In this document: positions 12,286 to 23,495 of the stretch, piece by piece
How the letters are laid out: the number at the start of each line of letters is the position of its first letter
How positions within the stretch are numbered: the first letter of the stretch is position 1
NCBI GenBank assembly: GCA_013076295.1
Contig: RQOL01000906.1
Span: 4,898,001-4,962,000, forward strand
Direction: 5' to 3'
Length of the DNA stretch: 64,000 bases
DNA from: Sanderia malayensis
Lineage: Eukaryota; Cnidaria; Scyphozoa; Semaeostomeae; Pelagiidae
Position numbers and translations under genes: made by a program
The notes under the pieces: generated by a model
What the model saw: the letters and a program-made list of their open reading frames with translations, nothing else
The model's database searches: none
Told to the model about the DNA's origin: nothing

Positions 12286-12981
12286 AATCAACTTGTAAAG
12301 GCCTATTTTTTCTACCCTCCTGCTATCCATGGCCACTGGGCTGGCGTTGTTTTATTTACAGGGATTTGAAAGTTATCTTTGCTCTCGGGCTGGGCGTGCA
12401 CTTGCTCTTGAGATTGGCTTGCTGGAATCGATCATTGCTGAAATTCCAAGGTCCTGCTATGAAACGTAAATGTTATTACCGAGTGTCCCATACAAATATA
12501 CAAATATATGTCAATTACAAAGGCCAAAATTCAATCACATCAGGGGCTTCCAAGCACGCTAAGCAGCCCCTCTTCATATATTATCTTTTTTCTTTTTCTT
12601 TGAAGCACTAATTTCAAAACGTCGTTTTGTTTCATGGTGAAGTCACATCAACAAAGATTTGAGTTTTATCTTTGATCTTCAAACTGAGCGTACACCTTCT
12701 CTTGATAATTTGAGAATAAAGAATAATTTGCTGAAATCTATAATATCCAAGCTTCCGGGCACGCTAAACACCCCCACCCCATATTTTTTTGCAGGCACTC
12801 ATTTCCAAACATATCTTTTTGATCAATTGCCAGATGCTTTGGTCCTGATTAATGGTGATTAGATTTCGATTTAATTGAGATAACATTAATTGGCTTTACA
12901 TCACAGCAGCACTGGTAACATCATGATAAATTTTTAGCTTTCAGATTGCAGTGAATTGAATGGAGCCTCAAAAATTGCTGC
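12286..12981. other. Intergenic with one copy of a dispersed repeat
   Basis: No gene supported. Positions 12366-12610 and 12660-12860 look like two diverged copies of one sequence. The part at about 12774-12925 (GCAGGCACTCATTTCCAAAC and the following bases) recurs at about 32797-32905 in the same orientation. Confidence 0.5.
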
Positions 12982-14310
12982 TGTTGCTGTGCAAGTGGCT
13001 GTCGCCAGCAAGGGCAAAAATGTTTCGAACGTCCAGCTATTTTTTATTTTATATGAACTGACCAATCAGTGCATGTTATAGCATGTTTGTGTTCTCCATA
13101 GAGATAGGATATAAGATACACTAGAGTGCGCACTCCAATTGACGCATCGATACAAAAGTTGAAGCATTGGCGGCCATCTTGTTGGAGGCTCGCGGACGAA
13201 ACTTACGGTCTGAAGCCTTATAATTCAAATGTAAAATACGTGGATATTATTATTGCTGAAGATCAAATAAATACACAAATGTCCCTAAAATCATGGTCGG
13301 TTCAACAAATTAAAGTTTTATTTGTGGATCGAATGTATTACTACTATTTCCAGAAGACCATATTTTGCTGTGGAGTGCTGTATGAAAACAGTGGCCTTGG
13401 CATTTTGCGATACGAAGTACGGGCGAATTTGTATTTTACGGACGACGCCCAAACTAGGTAAATTAGATATCAATCGATACGCAATGATCTCCTGAGTATG
13501 AATCTGCAATAAAATTTGTGCAACACGCCTGCATTCAAAAGTTATGCCCCTTTTTATCGGGGGCCTAACTCCTACAAATCACCGATCGACAGCAACTAAA
13601 GGTGGGCGCAAGTAAAAATATTGCTAAAATCTTTTAAATGCAGAGGTCTTTTGTGAATATTATTGCAGATTCATACTCAGGAGGTCATTTCCGATCGATT
13701 GATATTTAATTTAGCCTATTTGGGGGCAGTCGGTAAGATGGAAATCCGTCTTTCTAAAAATAGTAGTAATACATTCGATCCAACAACAAAACTTGAATAT
13801 GTTAAACCGACTATGATATTATGAATGTTCCAATCTTTATTTGACGTTAAACAATCGTAATATCCACGTAATTCTTGTTTAAAATATAAGGGTTCAGACC
13901 GTGAAATTCTGAAATGAGCCTCCAACAAGATGGCGTCCAAACTGCGTCACCGCCCGGGGCCTGGTTCGCACTCTAGTGTATATTATATCCTATCTCTATG
14001 GTGTTCTCATATCTTTGTTATTAGGATGAATTTTAAAATTCAGGCCGATGGAAATTTAGAAAAACTATTGCTGTTTTGAAAAATGTTTGTTTGAAGTTGT
14101 TTTTTGAAACTATATGTGGCAGCAACCCTAAATAAAAACATCACTTTCTTACAGCTCGACAGGATTTTAGCCGCCATGACAGACACTTTTGTTGCGTTTT
14201 GTTGCATTTCTATTGTTCTTAAAATGCACTGATTGGCCAGTTCATATGGAGTAAAACAATAGCTGGACGTCCGAAACATTCCCCCCCTTGCTGCTGTCGC
14301 CACTTCAGCA
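12982..14310. repeat. Outer inverted repeat pair enclosing a hAT-like element
   Basis: About 95 bp at 12982-13075 (CCAGCTATTTTTTATTTTAT, ACTGACCAATCAGTGCAT) is mirrored by 14225-14310 (ATGCACTGATTGGCCAGTTC, AATAGCTGGACGTCCGAAAC). The pair brackets the 904-bp element at 13097-14000, so an older inverted-repeat element was probably interrupted by the younger one. Confidence 0.6.
13097..14000. mobile_element. Non-autonomous hAT-like element with perfect 8-bp target duplication
   Basis: The left end CATAGAGATAGGATATAAG is mirrored by the right end TATATCCTATCTCTATG (interrupted TIR). GTGTTCTC flanks both sides (13089-13096 and 14001-14008). An 8-bp duplication is characteristic of the hAT superfamily. 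The interior is itself an imperfect palindrome centred near 13.55-13.65 kb (compare CCTGAGTATGAATCTGCAAT and ATTGCAGATTCATACTCAGG), with no transposase. Confidence 0.85.
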
Positions 14311-16328
14311 GACGTCCAATGAATGAAGTAAGCCTCAAGCTGTGCTAAAAAGCGAAATGGATGATGGGATTGTGGGCTGCTTCATCAAAGCATGTTGCAA
14401 TTTGTTGCTGTCTCTCTCTTTCGTCTAGTCTCCTCGTGCTCGTCTCATTTAGTGAAGGAGAAGTTTACTCTGCAAAGTCTCGAATTTTGAAAACGAAGCA
14501 TTGTTACGTTTCAGTGAAGGTTAGTAATGCATTATTTTGACCCTCCCATTTTCTTGTAAGTTTTCTAGCTCAGAAAACTTTGTTCTGGCTTGATGCATAT
14601 ATGTTGTAGTTAGGCATAGTTCTGGGTCAGCCAAGGCCAAAATAGGCCTATTACTTAGTTCCTTTGGGCATGTCTTCGTCATGTTGAAAACTAAAGGATA
14701 TTTGCATGCAAAACTATTTTAACACTTCAATTAGAAAAACCTGTTCGGAAACTCAGGATTAATCAAACTGTTTTCCTTACAGAGCTGCTAAAGATATTGG
14801 CAATATTTGCAAACTGAGTCCTCGTGGTTTTTGTCTCGGTCTACTCAACCCAGACTTCCGTCCCGAGTTTTGCAACAAACTTTCCCGCCACACACGAAAA
14901 GAGGACTTGAACTGAGCAATAATCAGACCGGGATGCTCTCGCGAGAGTTGTAAAATTAAAGGTATATATAGTCTTTATTTTGTTTTAATTTGCAAGTAGT
15001 GAATATCGAAACATGTAAAGTCTATTTTATTCTGAAACTTACGGTAGTAATTATAAAAAGAGATGTATTTTTAAAAGCGAGAAGGAAGTGACTTGCCATT
15101 CTTTTGCATTCATCACAAGGCCTTTAGGCCTTTCACATTATGACCAACTCAATTTAACAATATATTCCTTGAAGAATTTGCATTCGAATATTTTTATTAG
15201 AGAACTTGAACACCAACAAAGTTATTCATTTAATTTAGAGACTTGTTAATTCATGAACCTGCCTTATTTTTGCATCCTACTTTAACCACGAAGTACAATT
15301 ATCTTCAATATCTTATATTAGTTGTTAGTTACTTTTATCATTTCATTATATTGTAGATGCTTTGATGAAATTAGCAAATCAAATGGAGCCAAGAAGGAGC
15401 CATGTTAACATAACATAAAAGCGGAACAGGAAGGTAGCTTTGAGTTTTGAGCTATGAGTGCATTTTTTTTTTTTTAAATATGCAAAAGCGTGGTTACTAA
15501 ATGTAAATATTTACCAGAGCTGGCTCAACCCGTTCATTTGGAAATCCTTTTGTGGACAATCGTTTAGAAATCCTTGGTTCAGGAAAGACATTTTGTTTGG
15601 CATTTTCCATGAAATTGTTTTGGTTTTTAAAGGGACTTGCGAATAGGCCGGTATTTTGCAGCTCAAAACATTTCTCCAAATTTTTGATAGAATTTGCTTT
15701 ACACTCATTAAGGATTTGGCTTTGTTTATTTGTGGAGCCTTTTCTTTTGCATTGACATAGCAATTTATTTGTTGATAGCAGGACTTGCAAAAGTAATGTT
15801 TCGAAAACCTTTAGTTTTTCAACCATTAGAATTTACGAGTTCTGCATCTTCAACCTGAGAAATCTGAAAAGTCCTCCTTGGCGTGTAGCTACAACTCTAC
15901 AATTTACGCAATAAAGCTTGCTGCTTTAATTTCGATACGATTTTTTCCATTGCTTCACAAAATCGTTTCTAATTAAAATAAACTTATTGCCTCAACTTCT
16001 CCGCTGTATTTGGTTTGTTTTCAATATTCCGTACCACAGGTGTCCCTCAGATTTTCATTGACATTTCTTTCTCGGGTTTTTATTTCATATCAAATATCCC
16101 GCCAACCAAACCTGCAAAGCAGACAGGCATCCCCACAGATCATTGTCCTGGACTTTGTTTGTAAGGGGGTCGTGTCATGAAAAATTTAAGAATAATGTTT
16201 TGTATCCAATCCAATTGCCTTATAAATCAGATATAAGAAACACTATAACATTACGGACATTACGGACGTTGTCGAAGAACTCAGAAATAATTCCCAGAAT
16301 AAATCGAATTCCCAGATAAAGACTGCAT
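14311..16328. other. No supported gene
   Basis: AT-rich sequence with several short frames. The longest (15497-15826, minus) has no recognisable motif, splice context or signal peptide. It could include the 5' exons of the phosphatase locus beginning near 16.9 kb, but I cannot show that. Confidence 0.45.
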
Positions 16329-16446
16329 TGCATCGCTTACAAATCACAAAATTCTTACCATCTTCATACGTAAATAGTTCAAATTTATTGAACTTTTTAC
16401 CTATGAGGATAGTAAGAGGCCTTCACGAACAGCTGTCTTCGAAGAT
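16329..16446. repeat. 118-bp segment repeated in inverse orientation at 18249-18366
   Basis: Both copies carry AAATCACAAAATTCTTACCA (inverted in the second) and the AGGCCTTCAC-AACAGCTGTC block. The second copy starts one base after the exon palindrome at 18187-18248, so the two rearrangements share a breakpoint. Confidence 0.8.
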
Positions 16447-16887
16447 GCAAGTTTAATTTTGCGGTCGACCTGTCACTCCTGCGCAGGAGTTCGCGAAATT
16501 GGTTTACGGGCAGGTTTTAGCCCGTGGTGCTGAGTGCTGGCCCGCTTTCCGGCCCCATCCAATCGATTACATGACGAAACACTGCGTTTCTTGCCCTTTT
16601 GACAGGGCTTCTTTCGTGCAGTCGGGGTCTTGTCTGCATGTAATCGCAATCACAATTCTTGCTATGTTTCTTATTCAAATACCGATATCTCGGCAAAAAT
16701 TTCAATAGGGCCATTCCTTCTCGTGTAATTCAGCTCTGAGAGTCTTGTAATTTATCATATACTTTTTAGTTGCTTTGGTGAAAATGCAAGGCTTACACGT
16801 TACCGGGGTCTAAGTGGGTGGGACTGAAATTATGGGATTATGTTTTCGTAATGTAGCTAAAGATGTTTCTTTTTATTTTTCTGTTAG

Positions 16888-18775
16888 ATCTGACAATACA
16901 AACGAGTCCCTCGAAGAACAGCTACCCAATACAAACGAGTCCCTCGAAGAAGGCGGACTGAGCAGGCCGGACTGTTTGAATGCGAGGCTTCGAACAGTGT
17001 CGGCTACGTTATATCCTTTAATGGATACAATGAAACCCACACTGTTCGAAGAAAGCACGTGTCTGCTCACAGTAAGACGTGAGTATCCATTCTCTATTCT
17101 GTTGTTAGAGTGCATATATCCTTGTAAGGCCAGTTGTACTTATGTTATATGACTTCTATAGCCATAACTCTTTGATCTGTGAAGGATTGTTCCAGACAAG
17201 TAGTTTTGAAAACTGATTGCTCGAATAAATAAGACACGTTTAATTGCTTTCAAAGTTGGCTGAGTTCCCTAGAAGCATTGTTTCCAGTCTTGAGAATATC
17301 TTGTGATTGACTGCAGCTCTTTAGACATCGTTACTCAATATATCCGAATTTGTTCTCTCTATTGGTACTTGTCATCTGCTGCTCTCACTGTGATTAATGT
17401 TACTTTCAATAGCCAAACCGCTGACGCCTACCACGCCGAAATTGGTGTAGGAGAACGCAAGCTCGATAACAATAACATGGATAAAGAACTACTTGGAGGA
17501 CGATGATATAACTGGCTACATTATCAAGTATCGCAGCAAAGGGACACAGAAATGGAACAACGCGAGCGTCGTGGCACCAGTGACACCCACCGTGCGGTTT
17601 ACACTCGACGGCTTGAAGCCGTACACGTTCTGGGAGTTTCAAGTGATTGCCTTCAACCATCCCGGAAACAGCCTATTTCTCCAGTGGAGAAATAGTCAGT
17701 TTTGCTTGACAGGTTGAAGTAAGTATTGCAGACAGTGCGTGAACTCTTGATGTGGTCAGGTGTGCAGCTTGATTTACTGCGCATGTCTAGTTTTATTAGC
17801 TTCTTGTTTATGCAGACTTTAGCGTTGGTAATATTTCAGTTCCAGGTCAACCAATCAATGTTTCTGCAGTGCCGCAAAGTTCAAAGTCCATTCAGCATTT
17901 CTCCATGACCCATGAAATTGAATTTCTCCGAGGCCCTCCATCGGAACCAATCCACTGCATGACTCTGCAAGATGGTAGGCACCAGATTAAGAATAATTTC
18001 TCTCAATAAACTTTGACCAAACAGAAATCATAAATGATACCATTTTATTTTGTGACAACAAGATCCACGCAAGGAGAACAATTTGTATTAATATTTTTCA
18101 ACTGTTCATTTGAGTGTTTGATTAATTTTCATTCCGTTTTCATAGCACCGTCTGGCCCCCCCGAAGGCTCCAAAGCACATCCACGGATACAGAAGGTATA
18201 CCAAGTACACCATTTACCCAAATGGTGTACTTGGTATACCTTCTGTATATCTTCGGAGACAGCTGTTGGTGAAGGCCTCTTACCATTTTCATAGGTAAAA
18301 AATTCAATAAATTTGAACTATTTACGTATGAAGATGGTAAGAATTTTGTGATTTGTAAGCGATGCATTACAATCTTGATATGAGGAACCTTGCAAGGAAC
18401 CAAAATGCGTTGTTGTACAGGTAGTTTGTTTGTTTGATATTAGACTTTACTATGAAGAAGTTGAAATATTAGTTTATTAATCTTGTTAAACCGGGGAAGC
18501 TTGTTATATTGAGATATCAGGCTGCATTTCATCTTATGTCTAATATGATAATCATGACAAAGTATTAATACGTAGAATTTATGTTACTCTGAGTTCTATT
18601 CCAGTGCCCGAGGGACATTCGTGCTCACAATCTCAGTCACCTGGAATGAGCCAATCGAAAAAAGCGGGCGAATACGAGGCTACTTTGTTTACTATCTTCC
18701 CATCGAGGACAATCATGTGATCATTAAAGGCAAAACACTGCCACACAGTTACGGTGCTGTTGGATCACAACAGAG
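16888..18775 (+). pseudogene. RPTP-like ectodomain fragments: Ig end and FN3 exons, with palindromes
   Basis: Exon-like blocks on the plus strand. 16888-17078 ends an Ig domain (LFECEASNSVGY) and contains a duplicated CAAACGAGTCCCTCGAAGAA block. 17413-17718 is an FN3 domain (ITGYIIKYRSKGTQKWNNAS, LDGLKPYTFWEFQVIAFN) that runs into a stop. Around 17930-17975 is a linker reading RGPPSEPIHCMTLQD, continued by APSGPPEGSK at 18147. 18605-18775 is FN3 sequence (ISVTWNEPIEKSGRIRGYF) lacking about 17 bp relative to its paralogue at 20690. Ig plus FN3 is the ectodomain of LAR-like receptor tyrosine phosphatases. Three blocks carry palindromes (16989-17050, 17673-17695, 18187-18248), each an inverted copy of its own coding sequence. 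No continuous frame can be assembled, so I call this a decayed gene. Confidence 0.7.
18249..18366. repeat. Inverted partner of 16329-16446
   Basis: Reverse complement of the upstream segment with few differences. It abuts the exon palindrome ending at 18248. Confidence 0.8.
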
Positions 18776-18944
18776 AGTAAGCTTGCTTTATGCGAATTCA
18801 AACCACATGGAATAACCAATTGATCTCATCAATCTGAATCCATGATTCTTAGCTAATCGGATTGTGGATTTTATTGACGTCTGGTTTGTTTCTCTGTTTG
18901 GTGGAGGGTTTATTTTTGAGCCAGTATTTTCTGTCGTTTTTCAG

Positions 18945-19099
18945 GGTAAATGTATGGAAATATTGGCCAAACAGCGGAATAGCCATTTATGGAAATAGTG
19001 TCGCAAAAATCGATCAAGTAGAGTTGGCGAATTAGGTGAAGCGTGCGTTCGAGACAAGCAGCTTGTCTCAAGCAACCTGTTTCGAACGTACGCTTCACC
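18945..19099 (+). pseudogene. PTP D1 exon KC..KYWPN, unit 1, frameshifted with in-frame stop
   Basis: After a tttttcag acceptor the sequence encodes GKC, then needs a 1-base shift to read KYWPNSGIAIYGNSVA and DQVELAN, where TAG replaces the expected Tyr codon of the ELANY motif. VKRTFE follows. The stop sits at the edge of a 65-bp palindrome (19035-19099) whose minus strand encodes NYRTVKRTFE. Copies with the same lesions lie at about 23698-23854 and 30776-30932. Confidence 0.8.
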
Positions 19100-19694
19100 G
19101 TACGGTAATTGACCATTGGCATATAGTCTACTTATTATAGCCTATTGAAGGTACACATTCTATGTCCACTCGCTGTTGAAGAAGAGGAGTACAGTGGAAT
19201 TGGACGCTTCTTACAGTAAAGGCCCGCTTATAAGAACCAATTGATTAAGAACCTCTGGGTGATATTTCTGCTCAAAGCATTAGAAGATTGAATAATAGGT
19301 TGGGTGCGAAATTCACGGGTTCTTAGCATATGCGTGTTTTTCACTGCTCATGTTCACTCCTCTTCAATATCATTCGGGCAATCCTAAAGCCATTGTAGTT
19401 AATCTATGTACAATGCAGTGGTTACCTCTTGCAATGAGGTGTCCTCTGCTTATTGAAGATTTCATTGTAGCAATGCATTTCGAAGTTGCAATAGGAATAA
19501 GAGTGCGTTTTAAAGCAGTGGCAGATATGAGAATGCATTGCGCAAAAGTAACATGTTTAGCAGTGCATTCTAAAACAGTAACGGTAATAGCAAAGAATCT
19601 TCACATCACCGTTGCTGTTGGATTAGGGTTTCTTTGGTGATGGCTTTACTGTTTTCTTTGAATTTTGTTTAAACTTTTAATTGTTTTCTTGCAG

Positions 19695-19828
19695 TGCTGG
19701 AGTCGGCAGAACTGGCTGCTATCGTCATCTACTCGATGCTTGAGAGAATCAAGAATGAGCAAACCGTTGACACTTACGACTATGTGACCATGCTACGCTC
19801 GCAGACAAATTTCATGGTGCAAAACGAT
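19695..19828 (+). pseudogene. PTP D1 catalytic P-loop exon, unit 1, frameshifted
   Basis: Bounded by a ttgcag acceptor and gtaagt donor. It begins in the active-site loop (SAGVGRTGC, after the HC that would come from the previous exon), and the frame then breaks. The continuation [20 protein letters not shown] and [16 protein letters not shown] reads in another frame, consistent with loss of two bases from the expected F-I codons. The same break occurs at 24476-24609 and 31554-31687. The PTP family needs the Cys-x5-Arg loop for phosphotyrosine hydrolysis. The exon that should carry the WPD loop between KYWPN and this exon was not found in any unit. Confidence 0.85.
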
Positions 19829-20283
19829 GTAAGTAAACAGGGGTTAGGATTCCCAATCCCGCTCTGAGTATTCCCGTTTTTGGTTAATAGACTCGTCTGC
19901 ATCACCACTATTGCAAGCCTTTGTGCAGTAAAAGCAAGAACCTGTGTATTTTGCACCCAGCCTATTGTCTAAACACAGTAGGCTATTGTTTTTTATATTG
20001 TTTTGAAATGAGATATCAACCCGGGAGGTTTTAATCAATTGCTTCTTACACCATAGCAGATTAGTCCATAGGAAGAGTTAACAGTAAATAACTATAGTAA
20101 ATAAGCTATTAATAGAGTATCTCAACTCATCAAGAGCTTGCTAGACTTGGTCCCTGATCATGCATTGATTATCATATAGTTATCATATATTATAATATAT
20201 AGTCATATAGTAATCATATAGATTATCGCATATGTAATTAAGGTTGCCAGCTATTTATGAAATTTCATTTTTGTGTGTTTCAG

Positions 20284-20433
20284 GAACAGTACATATTTGT
20301 CCACGATGCCATATTGGATGCAATTCAATCTGGTAGTACAGCCGTATCAACCAGTGAGTTCTCCACTTGCTTGATGAAAACGATGAGCGAATTCAACAAG
20401 CATGGTGACGTTCTCATTGAAAGAGATTTTAAC
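20284..20433 (+). pseudogene. PTP D1 terminal exon, unit 1
   Basis: Fifty in-frame codons between a ttcag acceptor and a gtaaga donor: EQYIFVHDAILDAIQSG, STSEFSTCLMKTMSEF and the linker GDVLIERDFN. This matches the QYxFIHDAxLEA end of D1 and the linker toward D2. The exon itself is intact. Units 2 and 3 (25065-25211, 32152-32298) are one codon shorter and read SSSTAVPASEFSTYLKTM. Confidence 0.8.
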
Positions 20434-20480
20434 GTAAGATTCTTGCATTCAATTCAGTCTATTCAATCAATTCAATTCAG

Positions 20481-21879
20481 GCGCTGGTCCGGCAAGTATT
20501 ACCGTCACCTCAAGGACAGACAACCGGAGTAAGTATATGATTAATGACGAAATTGAATTGAATTACTTAGATCAATAATTGAATTGAATTGTCATAATTT
20601 TTTATTGTAGTTGGATTGGAGTATGTCCATCTGTTCATTTTCATTGTTCGCAGTCGTTAATAACGAGAGCACGAATGTCCTCGATACAAGGGACATTCGT
20701 GCTCACGTTATCAACGACTCTGCAATCTCAGTCACCTGGAATGAGCCAATCGAACAAAGCGGACGAATACGAGGCTACTTTTTCTTCTATCTTGATTGTA
20801 TTTTTTTTTAAGTATTGATTTTTATTGATTTTGTCTTGCCAACGCTCTGCCGTTTGTTAGATCAGTCTAGATGTCTGAGATAACCAGCAATTTTGTATTG
20901 GTCAAGTGGATACCACCAAATTTCACACCTGAATTGTTAATCACTCGCTGGCTACAAGGTAAGCTTGAGCATTGATATAATTTCCAATCCTATTTACGGT
21001 TATAGGTTTCTTCCAGTGCGAATTCCCTGGAAATGCCCTGGGAGCTCATTTACCCACCTCGGAAGGGTGGACGCCTGAGTTGGCTGACGGTTTGTAGCTC
21101 GTGACTCCGACTTTCTGTACCCACGAAGATCAACCTTCAAGGATGCGAAATAGCATCTCAACCACCTTGGCTACACCTAGTGGTCAAGGCGCTGGTGTCC
21201 TTTCCCTCAAAGGTTACCAACGGACTCTTTTAGGACAAATACAATTCGAACTTTTGTTACTTTGAATATTTTCATGTCCTTTCCCACACCAGGTTTTTGC
21301 TTAAAACTGACTGTATATTTAATCAGATAATGATCAATTTGCACTCAGGTGACCGCATCCGGATCAAAATCTTACAAAGATGCGTCCGGTGTGGAGAAAA
21401 CCGGTGTGGAGCAACGAAGAGAAGCAGATTACGGGCAAATTCAATTCCGCCTACTTCAACAACCTTAGACCGAATCTTTACTACACGATTTCCGTCTGGA
21501 TCCTAACCACGTTTGGAATGCTATCCCGTTCCAAACGTGGTTAAGATTCAGACGGAAAATAATGTTCAATTCTGGACCAAGAAGACCGGTATGGATATAC
21601 TCTTTATGCTACTAAAATGATAGAGAATAGTGTACATTGTTCTATTTATGAATGATTGATTACAAGCTTGTAATGAGATGTTTGTTGTGTGTTTAGCCTC
21701 GCCCGCGGTTGATCCTCCAAGAAGAAGCGTGAAATATATCGTACAAAAGTACAAAAGTTTCACTCATTATCTCCGAGATTATCTCCGAGATAGTGAGTGT
21801 AACTTTTGTACCACCGATAGTATCTTTTGTACCAGCGAGATAATATCTCGCCGTCTACAACTGTAAACGGAGACGTGGA
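20481..21879 (+). pseudogene. FN3 exon cluster with palindromes, unit 1
   Basis: Exon-like blocks: 20481-20528 (GAGPASITVTSRTDN, an FN3 G-strand end), about 20640-20812 (DIRAHVINDSAISVTWNEPI, then a stop), about 20867-20958 (NFVLVKWIPPNFTPELLITR), 21350-21590 (ASGSKSYKDAS, RPNLYYTISVWILTTFG) and 21699-21879 (SPAVDPPRRSVKYIVQKYKS). Tryptophan and proline spacing fits fibronectin type III repeats of an RPTP ectodomain. Palindromes sit in three of them: 20654-20716, 21489-21558 and 21749-21811. Because the D1 end precedes these FN3 exons, this is where one gene copy passes into the next. Confidence 0.7.
21015..21225. repeat. Possible tRNA-derived SINE fragment in an intron (unit 1)
   Basis: CTAGTGGTCAAGGCGCTGG resembles a tRNA A box, and GCCCTGGGAGCTCATTTACC resembles conserved SINE body sequence of marine invertebrates. 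No clear B box or poly-A tail. The unit 2 copy is at about 25793-26000. Tentative. Confidence 0.3.
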
Positions 21880-22257
21880 GTAAGTATCGATGTTTAGCAT
21901 GTCTCCCTGTTTGATTCATAGCGAAGCCTTGTCTTTGTCTGAAGCGCTGATGTTCTATGCGAGCTTGATAAACATGTAATTTGCCAATAGTCTTTGAGTT
22001 TACATCTATACAAAGAAGATTTTATAGTTATTAAGTTGTTATTGCCAATCGGAAGGATTCATTGTTTAGTAATGCATGATGAAGATTAAAGTTCTATGAT
22101 CTTCCTTTGATCTTTGAAGAAGTTGTAAAGTTAGCAACTGCCATTGCAAACTACGTTCTTGTGTGGTTAACAATGCTACAATCTTCGACATCGTTTGCTT
22201 TATATATTTCTAAATAACCCTCTGGATGTTCTTCTTTAGATTCTATTAGATTCTTCT

Positions 22258-22680
22258 TTAGAATTCTATCGCATCCACGTTGTAGACTATGGCTTCATAG
22301 TCCACAACGTGGATGCGATAGAATTCGTGTTTTCTCGTGGATACAACGTGGATTCTCGTGGATACAACGTGGATTCGTTCGACTATCAACAATCGAACAA
22401 CAATCAGTTTGTTTAAAAATCAGCAGAAACGTTCACGTAGATCCTCACCACGCCCCGTCACTTACATCACCGCCGAGCTACTACCAAGCGAGCTGCCTGA
22501 AGAGGTCGTTATCGGCGAAGGAGACAAAATCGGTGATTACAAGAACAAGAAACTAACGCCCGGGCACACATACCAGTTCTATTTTCTCTCTACCATCCGC
22601 TTTCAAATCCATGACGTGTCATGGGTTTGAAATCGGATGGTAGAGAGAAAATTGTGCAAGATTTTGAGGTATGTTGCATT
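22258..22680 (+). pseudogene. Membrane-proximal FN3 exon with two palindromes, unit 1
   Basis: Encodes SSPRPVTYITAELLPSELPE, VVIGEGDKIGDYKNKKL and TPGHTYQFYFLST, matching the last extracellular FN3-like region of RPTPs (the ..G.Y.N..L.PG..Y.F pattern). The 5' part encodes YRIHVVDYG inside a 66-bp palindrome (22261-22326) with one arm mismatch. The 3' part, FLSTIRFQIHD, sits in a 70-bp palindrome with a 2-bp centre (22582-22651). A GTGGATACAACGTGGATTC direct repeat follows the first palindrome. The copy at about 29336-29758 looks identical. Confidence 0.75.
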
Positions 22681-22849
22681 GCTTGTACATGGTTTCACAT
22701 CACATGCTACTACTCCTATGCGACGTGCTCCTGTTCCTCTCAACATGCATGTTTGCTGAAACTCTGCTCAGCATGCATACTTCCTTGCTGCCTGTTTTAT
22801 TTATCGTTTGTTTTATTTATTTTTGAGTGTTTAATTTGTTTTCTTCAAG

Positions 22850-23495
22850 TCATTTGATCCGGGTCAAAGCCACATATCGGAAGCCTCGAACCAGCCATGT
22901 AATAAAGTGAAAAACCGATATCCAAATCTACAAGCTTGTGAGTTTGTTAATGATTCAATGTTCATGACAGTAACACTGTTTGTTGCAACTTGTCTTTGTA
23001 CAATGACCTTTCTCCGTCATGCCAACCCAACCCCCAGGACTATTTGCTGGCACTGTTAAGCTAATAGAGCTACCATCTTCTTTTCAGATGATCATACGAG
23101 AGTTGTCTTGCAATTTACTGGTGAAATGGGTTCGGACTATCTCAATGCAAATTACATTGATGTAATTTGCATTAAGATAGTCCGAACGTTCCTTTCCATT
23201 TTGCATTCGACTCCAAAGTCCAATCTATATTCATGTGAGTAGCCATCGCTATTATTGCCATACACCATGTCGACTGATTAAGCCGTATGGCTATTGTGAA
23301 CATGCGGAGATCCTAAAGATCAGACTGTAAACAATTCATTTTGATTCTCCTCCTCAGGGTACTGTCAGGAGAAAGCGTTTATTGCCACGCAAGGCCCAAT
23401 GACAAACACTGTGGCGGATTTCTGGAGAGCGTGTTGGGAGAATAAGACGGGTACTATTGTTATGGTGACGAAATTGGAAGAGAGAGGACGGATAG
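22850..23495 (+). pseudogene. First three PTP D1 exons, unit 1
   Basis: Exon 22850-22937 encodes QPCNKVKNRYPNLQA. Exon 23088-23234 encodes YDHTRVVLQFTGEMGSDYLN and ANYID, then runs through a 58-bp palindrome (23130-23187) and 47 further bases to a gtgagt donor. Exon 23358-23495 encodes [29 protein letters not shown] and [15 protein letters not shown]. These are the canonical KNRYPN, NYI and ATQGP-DFW-VMVT motifs of PTP D1. The extra bases after NYID amount to 72 nt, keep the reading frame and contain no stop, so this exon could still be spliced in frame. No transmembrane exon was found between FN3 and D1. Copies at 29928-30573. Confidence 0.85.

Noticed and set aside
19350..19640. 96-codon plus-strand frame (MFTPLQYHSG...), repeated in units 2 and 3
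   Set aside because: It sits in the intron before the PTP catalytic exon, with no homology to PTP or splice support; it is conserved only because the unit is duplicated.
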